Shown here: positions 51,611-57,579 of the stretch, one piece after another
Layout of the letters: every line of letters begins with the position of its first letter
Numbering within the stretch: position 1 is the stretch's first letter
From: a virus
DNA: 57,579 nt
Direction: 5' to 3' (one strand)
IMG/VR virus record: IMGVR_UViG_3300025769_000133
Location: 1-57,579 of that record
Notes under the pieces: model-generated
The model's input: only the letters and a program-made list of their open reading frames with translations
Told to the model about the DNA's origin: nothing
The model's database searches: none
Made by a program: the position numbers and the translations under genes

Positions 51611-52038
51611 TATCTTGTTTTATCTTTATTTACGTTGTTTATGGAAGTTTTTAAAACAACGTCCATATAGTTATTTTTAAGCTTTTTGCTGGGCATATCT
51701 TCTTCGCCCAGCATAATACGGTACATACGACTAATTAACTGTTTGCACTTTATGGATACTTTATAGATATGATATTTCTGCGTTGTCCTATTGCGTTTTC
51801 TCCAAACTACTATCCAACCCTCTTTTAACAATCTGTTCCAGCGCCTGTTATCCCAGCTGTATGAGTACGTACCGGTTTTAAAATCTTGTTTTGTGAATAA
51901 ATCTACTGCTTCTAAATATATTAATAATTCTAAATCAGCATCATTTAATCCGTTTGTTTTGCAAGCCCACTTGCGAATGATTCTATAATGTTTAAGTAAA
52001 TTTAATTCTCTAAGATCACCTGAGGTGAGTTTTCTCAT
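51610..52038 (-). CDS. winged-helix (MarR-like) DNA-binding protein
   Basis: 142 residues. LNLLKHYRIIRKWACKTNGL, DADLELLIYLEAVDLFTKQD, then WNRLLKEGWIVVWRKRNRTT, YHIYKVSIKCKQLISRMYRI follow the winged-helix plan: helices, recognition helix, a beta wing with Arg-rich tip, and a C-terminal dimer helix. Located in the late arm, it may regulate late transcription or bind packaged DNA. It overlaps its neighbours by 1 and 4 bases. The MarR-like call is by secondary-structure pattern. Confidence 0.68.
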   Translation of the reverse strand: MRKLTSGDLRELNLLKHYRIIRKWACKTNGLNDADLELLIYLEAVDLFTKQDFKTGTYSYSWDNRRWNRLLKEGWIVVWRKRNRTTQKYHIYKVSIKCKQLISRMYRIMLGEEDMPSKKLKNNYMDVVLKTSINNVNKDKTR

Positions 52039-52511
52039 TTCCAGTTTTTTCCTAAGTTTCTTTTTTTAACACCTTTTGTTATTGGTCTATCAGCATCGTC
52101 ACTAGGTAGTAACTCTACTTTTTTATTACCTTTGTTAAAATAAAATTCTCTTTTTTCATTATTATACTCTGTAAGATCTCCTTTATTTTTATCAGTATAA
52201 CCTTGTTTGAACTTTGAAATAGCATCTTTTCTTTTAGGTGGATTTTCTGGAAAAGGGTTATAAACTTTTTCATGTAATTTTTTATATCTATTAGTTTCAG
52301 ATTTGCCTTTAGATTCCATCTTTTTCAACCTAGCATTTCTATCGTATTGTTTATTTTCTCTTTGATACTCTTTCCATTCTCCATCTGCTTTCATTTCTCT
52401 TCTATTCTCTCTTTTTCGCTTAGCGTTTTTCAACATTTGAAGTATACCTTCTCCTCTGACTTCATCAGGACGTTGAGCTCTTTTCTTGGAACTTGGAAAA
52501 ACATTTTTCAT
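52035..52511 (-). CDS. basic hypothetical protein
   Basis: 158 residues, over one third Lys, Arg or Glu: RAQRPDEVRGEGILQMLKNA, KRKRENRREMKADGEWKEYQ, RYKKLHEKVYNPFPENPPKR. It looks like an extended helical, nucleic-acid-binding protein. It overlaps the MarR-like gene by 4 bases. No family recognised. Confidence 0.58.
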   Translation of the reverse strand: MKNVFPSSKKRAQRPDEVRGEGILQMLKNAKRKRENRREMKADGEWKEYQRENKQYDRNARLKKMESKGKSETNRYKKLHEKVYNPFPENPPKRKDAISKFKQGYTDKNKGDLTEYNNEKREFYFNKGNKKVELLPSDDADRPITKGVKKRNLGKNWK

Positions 52512-52516
52512 ATTAT

Positions 52517-53023
52517 CTATATACGTTTCTTAGATTTCATATTTATCGTACCAGAACCTGACATCGATTTCATTCTTTTTGTTATCGTACCAGAACCTGA
52601 CATCGTTTTTGGTGCCGTTCTAGTTTTTGTAGGTCTACTTGATGTAGTAGTTTTTGAAAAAGTTTTGCCACCCTTTTTAACTGTCTTTTTTGTTCTTGTG
52701 GATTTAACACCTACGTCTGTTTTAGAAGATACTTTAGATTTTGCTTTTTTAACTGGTTTATATTTTTTACTAGCATTTGCGCTACTCACTTTTTTGTTAA
52801 GGAACTTTTCTGTTTTCTTTTTTACCTTATCTTCCTGTTTTTTCTCTACCTTATCGTACTTCTCTTTACTAATGCTTTTTACTTTACCTCTTCTATTGGT
52901 TTTACTATAAGTTGTTTTAACTTCAGTTTTTCCATCTTCAACAGGTTTTTTTCTTTTAGGAGCCATTTTAGCACTTCTAGATGATGTTGATTTTTTAGCA
53001 GTTGGTTTTTTTCTAATTGCCAT
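52517..53023 (-). CDS. Lys-rich histone H1-like protein
   Basis: 168 residues, dominated by Lys, Ser, Thr, Arg and Val (RKKPTAKKSTSSRSAKMAPK, KKYKPVKKAKSKVSSKTDVG, RTKKTVKKGGKTFSKTTTSS). This low-complexity composition is like eukaryotic H1 tails and bacterial HctA/H1-type proteins that condense DNA. The C-terminus has two copies of MSGSGTI from a DNA duplication. Its position beside groES and other basic genes suggests a packaged DNA-compacting protein, which is inference. AATTATG start. Confidence 0.68.
   Translation of the reverse strand: MAIRKKPTAKKSTSSRSAKMAPKRKKPVEDGKTEVKTTYSKTNRRGKVKSISKEKYDKVEKKQEDKVKKKTEKFLNKKVSSANASKKYKPVKKAKSKVSSKTDVGVKSTRTKKTVKKGGKTFSKTTTSSRPTKTRTAPKTMSGSGTITKRMKSMSGSGTINMKSKKRI
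52543..52605 (-). repeat. 24-base direct repeat, 39-base period, in the Lys-rich gene
   Basis: TTATCGTACCAGAACCTGACATCG (given here as TTATCGTACCAGAACC plus TGACATCG) occurs at 52543-52566 and 52582-52605, an exact 24-base copy offset by 39 bases, so the frame is kept. It encodes the repeated MSGSGTI at the protein C-terminus. Perfect identity indicates a recent duplication. Confidence 0.93.
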
Positions 53024-53028
53024 AATTA

Positions 53029-53289
53029 TTATATTACTATTACTATATCTTGTTCTTTAATTACTTTGAACATTTTACTTTCAATTTCAATATTAAAACC
53101 AGCGTGTCTATCATAATAGATTTTATCACCTTTATTTAATAATGTTACATCAGAACCTGGGTTTAATACCTCAGCTTCTTGATATCTAATATCTTCTCGT
53201 TGTTTATCTGACAAGAGTAAACCACCTTTTGTTTCGGTGGTTTTTTCTTGTAGTTCTTTTATTACTATATATTTACCTACTGCTTTCAT
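53029..53289 (-). CDS. groES: co-chaperonin GroES
   Basis: 86 residues (bacterial GroES about 97). MKAVGKYIVIKELQEKTTET opens with the GroES strand, GGLLLS forms the mobile-loop tip that docks on GroEL (bacterial GGIVL), and NKGDKIYYDRHAGFN with KMFKVIKEQDIVIVI supplies the V-x-x-GD-x-V and E-x-DI elements. The roof loop is shortened. It starts 17 bases inside the groEL 3' end, so it is translated after GroEL from the same message. Together they should form a full phage chaperonin for folding virion or host proteins. Confidence 0.9.
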   Translation of the reverse strand: MKAVGKYIVIKELQEKTTETKGGLLLSDKQREDIRYQEAEVLNPGSDVTLLNKGDKIYYDRHAGFNIEIESKMFKVIKEQDIVIVI

Positions 53290-54823
53290 TTGCTCTTAAA
53301 TTATTAATAACACAATCAGTGGATAATATAGTTGTAGCTACTGAAGCCGCGTTAACTAAAGCACTTTTAGTAACAAGTAATGGATCAATAATCCCTGCTT
53401 TAACCATATTTACTTCTTTTCCTGTAACCACATTTAAACCTTTGTTTTTAACATTGGGATAAACAATTTCAAGACCTGCGTTTGCAAGGATAGTTTCATA
53501 AGGAGCTTTAATTGCTTTTAGCAATACTTTTTCACCTTCAGTCTTAGCCTTTGTATAAACAGACGCATTAAGCAAAGCGATACCTCCTCCTGGAACTATA
53601 CCTTCTTTAATAGCGGCTTTTGTAGCACATATAGCATCTTCTACTCTATCTTTCTTTTCTTTTAACTCTACTTCAGAACTAGCACCAACTTTAACAATAG
53701 CAACCTTACCTGCTAATCTAGCCATTCGCTTTTCTAGTTGAATAACCATGTTAGGGTTTTTTGTTTGCTTTATCTGTTCTTTTAACTCACTTATTATTTT
53801 ATCTATTTCTTCAGAAAAATAATCTTGTTGAATTATAGTTTCAGATGTAGTGCTTACGGCTTTGAAACAACTTCCTAGATGTTCTTCTGTTATAAGATCC
53901 ATATCATCGCCTAAATCCTCATTTATAATAGTAGCACCTGTTATTAAAGATAAGTCTTTTAATGTATTTAACTTGTTTACTCCAAAAACTGGAGCGTCAA
54001 CTACATTAACTTTAATATTGCCTTTCATTTTATTCATGGCTAATGCTGATAAAACAGCTGGCTCCATGTCTGCAATAATCAATAAAGCTTTGTTCTTTTT
54101 TATAACATATTCTAGTACGCCTTGTATTTGCCTTATGTTATCTATCTTGTTTTCTACAATTAATACTAGAGCGTTATCTAATTCTGCTATACCTCTGTCA
54201 TTATTAGTGATAAAGTGAGGATTTTTAAAACCTTTGTCGTATTGAGCTCCATCTACTACTTCTACAACTGTTTTTGGAGCATCGTGTGTTTCCATCATTA
54301 CAACACCAGTCTCGTCAACGGCTTTAAATGCATCAGCAATAATTCGTCCAAGTTCTGTATCATTATTCGCGGATATCGATGCAACTTGGTGGATTGACTC
54401 GCCTGTTACTTCTATTGATATTTTTTCTAAATATTTTATTACAGAATCAACAGCTTTGTTAACGCCTTCTTTAATTGCTCTTATATCTGTTTTTGAGCTT
54501 TTATATGCTTCAGTTAATATAGCGTGTGCTAATACTGTCGATGTTGTAGTTCCATCACCAGCTTCTTTAACGGTTTTTCTAGCTGCTTCTTTTAAAAGCT
54601 TAGCACCCATATTTTCTACTGGATCTAGCAATATAATACTATCTGCTACTGTTACTCCGTCTTTAGTTATTTGAGGGTTTCCTGCGCCGTCTTCTAGTAT
54701 AACACACTTGCCGCTAGCTCCTAAAGTAGAGCTAACAGCTTTAGTGAGTTTCTCTATACCGCTAAATATAGCGGATTTAGCGTCTTCACCGAAGTTAAGA
54801 TGCTTTACTATTGTTTCGTTCAT
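53273..54823 (-). CDS. groEL: chaperonin GroEL
   Basis: 516 residues with all three GroEL domains. Equatorial ATP site: ITKDGVTVAD (D52 equivalent), AGDGTTTSTVLA (D87 equivalent), DRVEDAICATKAAIKEGIVPGGG (shown as DRVEDAICATKAAIKEG then IVPGGG; D398 equivalent). Apical domain residues KGFKNPHFITNN and LIVENKIDNIRQI are present. It ends NNLRANESSR without the Gly-Gly-Met tail of bacterial GroEL, so the cavity bottom differs. Placed in the late arm next to a fibre gene and groES, it probably folds capsid or tail proteins. Gene order is groEL then groES, the reverse of bacteria. Confidence 0.96.
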   Translation of the reverse strand: MNETIVKHLNFGEDAKSAIFSGIEKLTKAVSSTLGASGKCVILEDGAGNPQITKDGVTVADSIILLDPVENMGAKLLKEAARKTVKEAGDGTTTSTVLAHAILTEAYKSSKTDIRAIKEGVNKAVDSVIKYLEKISIEVTGESIHQVASISANNDTELGRIIADAFKAVDETGVVMMETHDAPKTVVEVVDGAQYDKGFKNPHFITNNDRGIAELDNALVLIVENKIDNIRQIQGVLEYVIKKNKALLIIADMEPAVLSALAMNKMKGNIKVNVVDAPVFGVNKLNTLKDLSLITGATIINEDLGDDMDLITEEHLGSCFKAVSTTSETIIQQDYFSEEIDKIISELKEQIKQTKNPNMVIQLEKRMARLAGKVAIVKVGASSEVELKEKKDRVEDAICATKAAIKEGIVPGGGIALLNASVYTKAKTEGEKVLLKAIKAPYETILANAGLEIVYPNVKNKGLNVVTGKEVNMVKAGIIDPLLVTKSALVNAASVATTILSTDCVINNLRANESSR

Positions 54824-54851
54824 TTGATTTAATTAAATTAGATTTGGTTTT

Positions 54852-55139
54852 TTACTCGAATGTTTTGACCACTTTTGGTCCTTTTAAAAATTCTAGCTTT
54901 TTAGAGTAATGCTCTATAGAAGCATCTATAGCTTGTTCAGCTCCTTGTATTGTTTCTCTTCTAGTCACGTCTATCCATTCTTCTTCTTCTGGATGTAAAT
55001 ACTCTGTTTGTAAAAATCCATTTGGTAACTGAACAATTCTCCAATTGCTCTTTGTGGTTATATGTTTCCAAAGGTTGATCATTCTTTGATCTGGTCGTGT
55101 AGCAGAGGTAAAATCTCTACTGGTGTATAAAAACGTCAT
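54852..55139 (-). CDS. conserved marine-phage protein
   Basis: 95 residues: SNWRIVQLPNGFLQTEYLHP, DVTRRETIQGAEQAIDASIE, HYSKKLEFLKGPKVVKTFE. The last part, LEFLKGPKVVKTF, is a pattern I recall from many marine phage small proteins. It appears to be a small alpha/beta domain. It directly precedes groEL in transcription, so the two are probably co-expressed. Function unknown. Confidence 0.7.
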   Translation of the reverse strand: MTFLYTSRDFTSATRPDQRMINLWKHITTKSNWRIVQLPNGFLQTEYLHPEEEEWIDVTRRETIQGAEQAIDASIEHYSKKLEFLKGPKVVKTFE

Positions 55140-55174
55140 AGTATTTGGTTTTAGTTAAACGTTTGGTTATTTAT

Positions 55175-55190
55175 ACTATCACATGATAGT
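55175..55190. other. short inverted repeat in intergenic gap
   Basis: ACTATC and GATAGT pair around an ACAT loop in the 59-base gap upstream of the 95-aa gene, one of the longer gaps in this arm. It may be an operator or weak hairpin; nothing in it proves function. Confidence 0.35.
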
Positions 55191-55198
55191 TCGGTTAT

Positions 55199-56599
55199 TT
55201 AGTGATTAAGGCTTTGAGTAGCTAACATAATTCCCAAGATTCCTGCTCCTGGGTCTGGTTCTTTAACACAGTACAAGTCATATACTTCATAAATAAATCC
55301 TGTACCTGGTGTTGCAATTTGACTTCCTTGTCCCACATTACCATCAGTTGAGTTAGGGAATTTAACCAAACCATCCTGATAAAATAAGTTCAATTTAAAA
55401 CCTGGCTCTTGGTAAAAAGCTATAAATTTATAAGTAGCTCCTACAACTGCATTAGTTATGTTTATATCAACTGATTGATATAAATCAAAAAAGTTGTTGT
55501 TTGCTCTTCTTACATCTAAATCAACTTTTGTTGGAGGAGCTGGCCAACCTGTATCACCATCTGGTGTAGTTCCAGTAGTTGAAACTTCCCAATTATCTTG
55601 CTTTAAATTTAAGGTTCCTCTTTTCATACTAACGCTAGTTGGAGCTGCCGTTGGTTTAGACTCTCCAAAGTCAACACCACCAGCTACTGAAATAGTAAGT
55701 TCTCCAGGTGCTTCTGGTCCCAGTGGTTGTGACGCCAGTATACTCCATTTATTCTCGTTACCTATGTTTGTGATCCAACTATTGTCAAAAACTAAGTTTG
55801 AATTAGCTACATTAGTATTTTGACTGACTGTTTGTTTCCATTCTACACCTTGAGCAGCTGCACTGTTTGCTGTTAATACATAATCATTTGTGCCTACTGA
55901 TAATACACTAGATGAATTAGCTGAATTACCAACAAAAATACTACCTTTATTTAAATTAGGAGTGGCATTAGTTCTACCTATTGCAGTTACTTGAATACTA
56001 CCAGATGACCCAGGGCTATTTTTAATTATTATACCAACGTTTTGTATTAAACCTGTTTCTCCAGTTGGAGTATCTGTAGTTATACCTGGTATACTTCCTA
56101 GAAAATCACCACCAACATATAATATAGAAGCTTCTGCAGGTGATCCTTCTATACCCGCTGTGTTAATACCATCTAGTATTCCGGATATTATCATTTCACC
56201 TGTAGATCCAATTCCTATTTCCTCATTGGCTAATCCAGAAACGGGCATTAAGTTTGCGTCTGACGAAAGTGCTACATCTACTGTTGGAACTATTCCACTA
56301 ACACCTGTTATGTGTAGCGGTTGGCCTTTTTGTATTACTGAACCTGTTTCGTTTTTTACTGTCTCAACTAGTCTACTTCCATCTGCTGTCGATGTTATTG
56401 TAACATCACCTGTACCAGTAACAGGATCTATAGCTATATTTTGACCAGCTATAATACTACTAACCCCAGAAACAGTTGCGCCTCTTATGTCACTTATCAA
56501 TACTTGCTTAGTCTTCTTGCCATCTTCAGAATCAGATATTAGTATTAAATCATTATTAGCAGGATTACTTTTTTTAGGATATGTATATATTATAGGCAT
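55199..56599 (-). CDS. fibre/appendage-like structural protein
   Basis: 466 residues, Gly/Ser/Thr/Ile/Val-rich and beta in character. NDLILISDSEDGKKTKQVLI at the start is a common attachment-domain pattern of phage fibres; IAIDPVTGTGDVTITST and many short beta repeats follow. A module DYVLTANSAAAQGVEW matches the VL-x(n)-VEW element of the 412-aa fibre-like protein. The C-terminal part (residues about 300-466) is a separate globular region with LDVRRANNNFFDLYQSVDI and LFYQDGLVKFPNS. AATTATG start. It probably lies on the capsid or tail surface and contacts the host. Confidence 0.66.
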   Translation of the reverse strand: MPIIYTYPKKSNPANNDLILISDSEDGKKTKQVLISDIRGATVSGVSSIIAGQNIAIDPVTGTGDVTITSTADGSRLVETVKNETGSVIQKGQPLHITGVSGIVPTVDVALSSDANLMPVSGLANEEIGIGSTGEMIISGILDGINTAGIEGSPAEASILYVGGDFLGSIPGITTDTPTGETGLIQNVGIIIKNSPGSSGSIQVTAIGRTNATPNLNKGSIFVGNSANSSSVLSVGTNDYVLTANSAAAQGVEWKQTVSQNTNVANSNLVFDNSWITNIGNENKWSILASQPLGPEAPGELTISVAGGVDFGESKPTAAPTSVSMKRGTLNLKQDNWEVSTTGTTPDGDTGWPAPPTKVDLDVRRANNNFFDLYQSVDINITNAVVGATYKFIAFYQEPGFKLNLFYQDGLVKFPNSTDGNVGQGSQIATPGTGFIYEVYDLYCVKEPDPGAGILGIMLATQSLNH

Positions 56600-56602
56600 A
56601 AT

Positions 56603-57448
56603 TTAAAATTTTGCTTTTATTGTTCTTTTTCCTCTTTTAACTTTCTTTTCAGCCTTTACAGTCTCAGATTTTGTGTATTTAGGTTTTCCTTTTGGCTTTT
56701 GGCTTTTTGACTTAGGTTTTTGAGGTTTAGGACCTTCCTTAGTTACAACTGGTGGTTTAACAGGTCCACCAGCTTTTGATGATATTGTTCCTAAATGAGC
56801 TTCTTTTAATGCCATATCTCTTTCAGATGGTTTAAATGATCCTGTTGTTTTTGCAGGACTCATTTCAATTGCGTCTAAAAGCGCTGGTCCTTCAAAGCCT
56901 TTTTTCATTTTCCCAGCTAAAGGTTGTTTAATTTTAGGAGCAGTCATGCTAGGTGCTTTGCTCACAGAACCTATTGGTGTTTTTACAGCTGATTGTGCTA
57001 TTCTTGTTCCTAAATCAGCTGATAATCCTTTTTGTATAGTTTGCTTCATCATAGCGTTCATAGCTTTAGTATTACCTAAAGGTTTAGTTGATCCCTGAAA
57101 TCTTTGCAAATTTAGCTTATCTTGCTCTTCAAGATTAAATCTATTTCTTGATAAAAATTCAGTGTTAATAGGTTCTATAATTGGAGTGTTAAGAGCAGGT
57201 GCACTTCCACCTTTGTCCATTTTCTTATATCTCTTCTTAATATCCTTTTTGCTTTGCGTATAGTCGAAGCCAGAATCATTAGATCTATTAACTACAGGGT
57301 TTTCTGTAATTAAGTTTTTTCTTTCTTGCTTAGCTGATTCTCTACTAGCTTTTTTAGCGCCTTTCATAGGTTTAGGTCCTTTACCTGATCTACGACCTTT
57401 GTTACCCATGTCGTCTTTTTGTCTTTTTGGTTTATCTCCGTATGCCAT
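56603..57448 (-). CDS. basic, disordered hypothetical protein
   Basis: 281 residues. Lys/Arg-rich ends (RRSGKGPKPMKGAKKASRES; SKSQKPKGKPKYTKSETVKA then KRGKRTIKAKF), a Pro/Ala/Lys middle, and one more ordered helical part (NTEFLSRNRFNLEEQDKLNL). No family recognised; another candidate DNA-associated or internal head protein in the late arm. Confidence 0.58.
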   Translation of the reverse strand: MAYGDKPKRQKDDMGNKGRRSGKGPKPMKGAKKASRESAKQERKNLITENPVVNRSNDSGFDYTQSKKDIKKRYKKMDKGGSAPALNTPIIEPINTEFLSRNRFNLEEQDKLNLQRFQGSTKPLGNTKAMNAMMKQTIQKGLSADLGTRIAQSAVKTPIGSVSKAPSMTAPKIKQPLAGKMKKGFEGPALLDAIEMSPAKTTGSFKPSERDMALKEAHLGTISSKAGGPVKPPVVTKEGPKPQKPKSKSQKPKGKPKYTKSETVKAEKKVKRGKRTIKAKF

Positions 57449-57458
57449 GATGTATATT

Positions 57459-57578
57459 TTAAGATCTTGAACCCATATGTTTCATTACTTTACTTCTCGA
57501 ATGCCTATGATAAGCATCATCGTGTGCATCTCTTTTTAAAGCATGTGCGTGATCGAAATCATTTTCAGCATTTGCCAT
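57459..57578 (-). CDS. 39-residue His-rich hypothetical protein
   Basis: MANAENDFDHAHALKRDAHD followed by DAYHRHSRSKVMKHMGSRS; six His in 39 residues with a basic end. Its ATG lies one base from the window edge, so upstream context is unseen. Metal binding is possible. Confidence 0.5.
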   Translation of the reverse strand: MANAENDFDHAHALKRDAHDDAYHRHSRSKVMKHMGSRS

Positions 57579-57579
57579 T

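Noticed and set aside
52543-52605. CRISPR-like repeat
   Set aside because: Only two copies with a 15-base spacer, in frame inside a coding gene; this is a simple duplication.
1-57579. tRNA genes, integrase, insertion sequences
   Set aside because: I looked for tRNA-like T-loop/acceptor patterns, tyrosine or serine recombinase motifs and transposase motifs on both strands and saw none convincing; a tRNA scan would be decisive.

Overview
The window looks like part of a lytic, tailed, podovirus-like phage genome infecting a Bacteroidota (probably marine flavobacterial) host. The terminase, portal, major capsid, connector and 'stabilisation protein' genes resemble the virion block of crAss-like phages (Crassvirales and Cellulophaga phi14:2/phi38:1-type relatives). 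The DNA is A+T-rich by eye. Genes are packed with 1-25 base gaps or overlaps. Shine-Dalgarno sites are essentially absent and many starts share an AATTATG context, as expected for a Bacteroidota translation system. I saw no integrase, repressor, tRNA, CRISPR or insertion sequence. No DNA polymerase or RNA polymerase gene is present; a DNA polymerase, if encoded, would lie outside the window.

Left arm (1-12200, + strand): replication, recombination and nucleotide metabolism. In order: a 5'-truncated ATP-dependent DNA ligase, several small unknown genes, an HTH protein and a sigma-70 family factor, an ERF single-strand annealing protein, a RecE-like PD-(D/E)XK exonuclease, an SSB-like protein, a T7 gp4-like primase-helicase, a small lipoprotein, a ThyA-family enzyme carrying the Asn-to-Asp change typical of dCMP hydroxymethylases, a GIY-YIG-like/MazG fusion, a second all-alpha NTP-pyrophosphatase-like protein, a T7 endonuclease I-like nuclease, a B12-dependent class II ribonucleotide reductase, a second lipoprotein, a membrane protein and a 12-residue Cys-rich micropeptide. 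A strong bidirectional terminator at 12206-12237 ends this unit.

Right arm (12267-57578, all - strand, transcribed right to left): virion, lysis and accessory genes. Reading in transcription order from 57.5 kb: basic proteins and a fibre-like protein, a groEL-groES pair, a ladder of small basic and membrane genes with the lysis amidase and holin candidates, a second fibre-like protein, an unusual double GroES-like protein, a terminase-small candidate, TerL, portal, scaffold-like protein, major capsid protein, head/connector proteins, the 1395-aa stabilisation-type tail protein, another tail protein, a GNAT acetyltransferase, two internal virion-type proteins, and finally a 3696-aa giant protein. 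Hairpin terminators at 34.1 kb and 35.8 kb sit downstream of the capsid gene and may set graded expression.

Most interesting points: (1) the giant protein carries a gluzincin-like metallopeptidase site (HExxH plus a downstream Glu), a HAD phosphatase-like domain and an LPD38-like C-terminal region, and has four R-[F/L]-A-L motifs that partition its C-terminal half around these domains, suggesting a self-processing polyprotein; (2) a complete phage GroEL with its own GroES, in reversed gene order, plus a tandem GroES-fold-like protein; (3) a likely cytosine-modifying dCMP hydroxymethylase beside MazG-type enzymes. There is no gene-free stretch longer than about 70 bases except the terminator region at 12201-12266.
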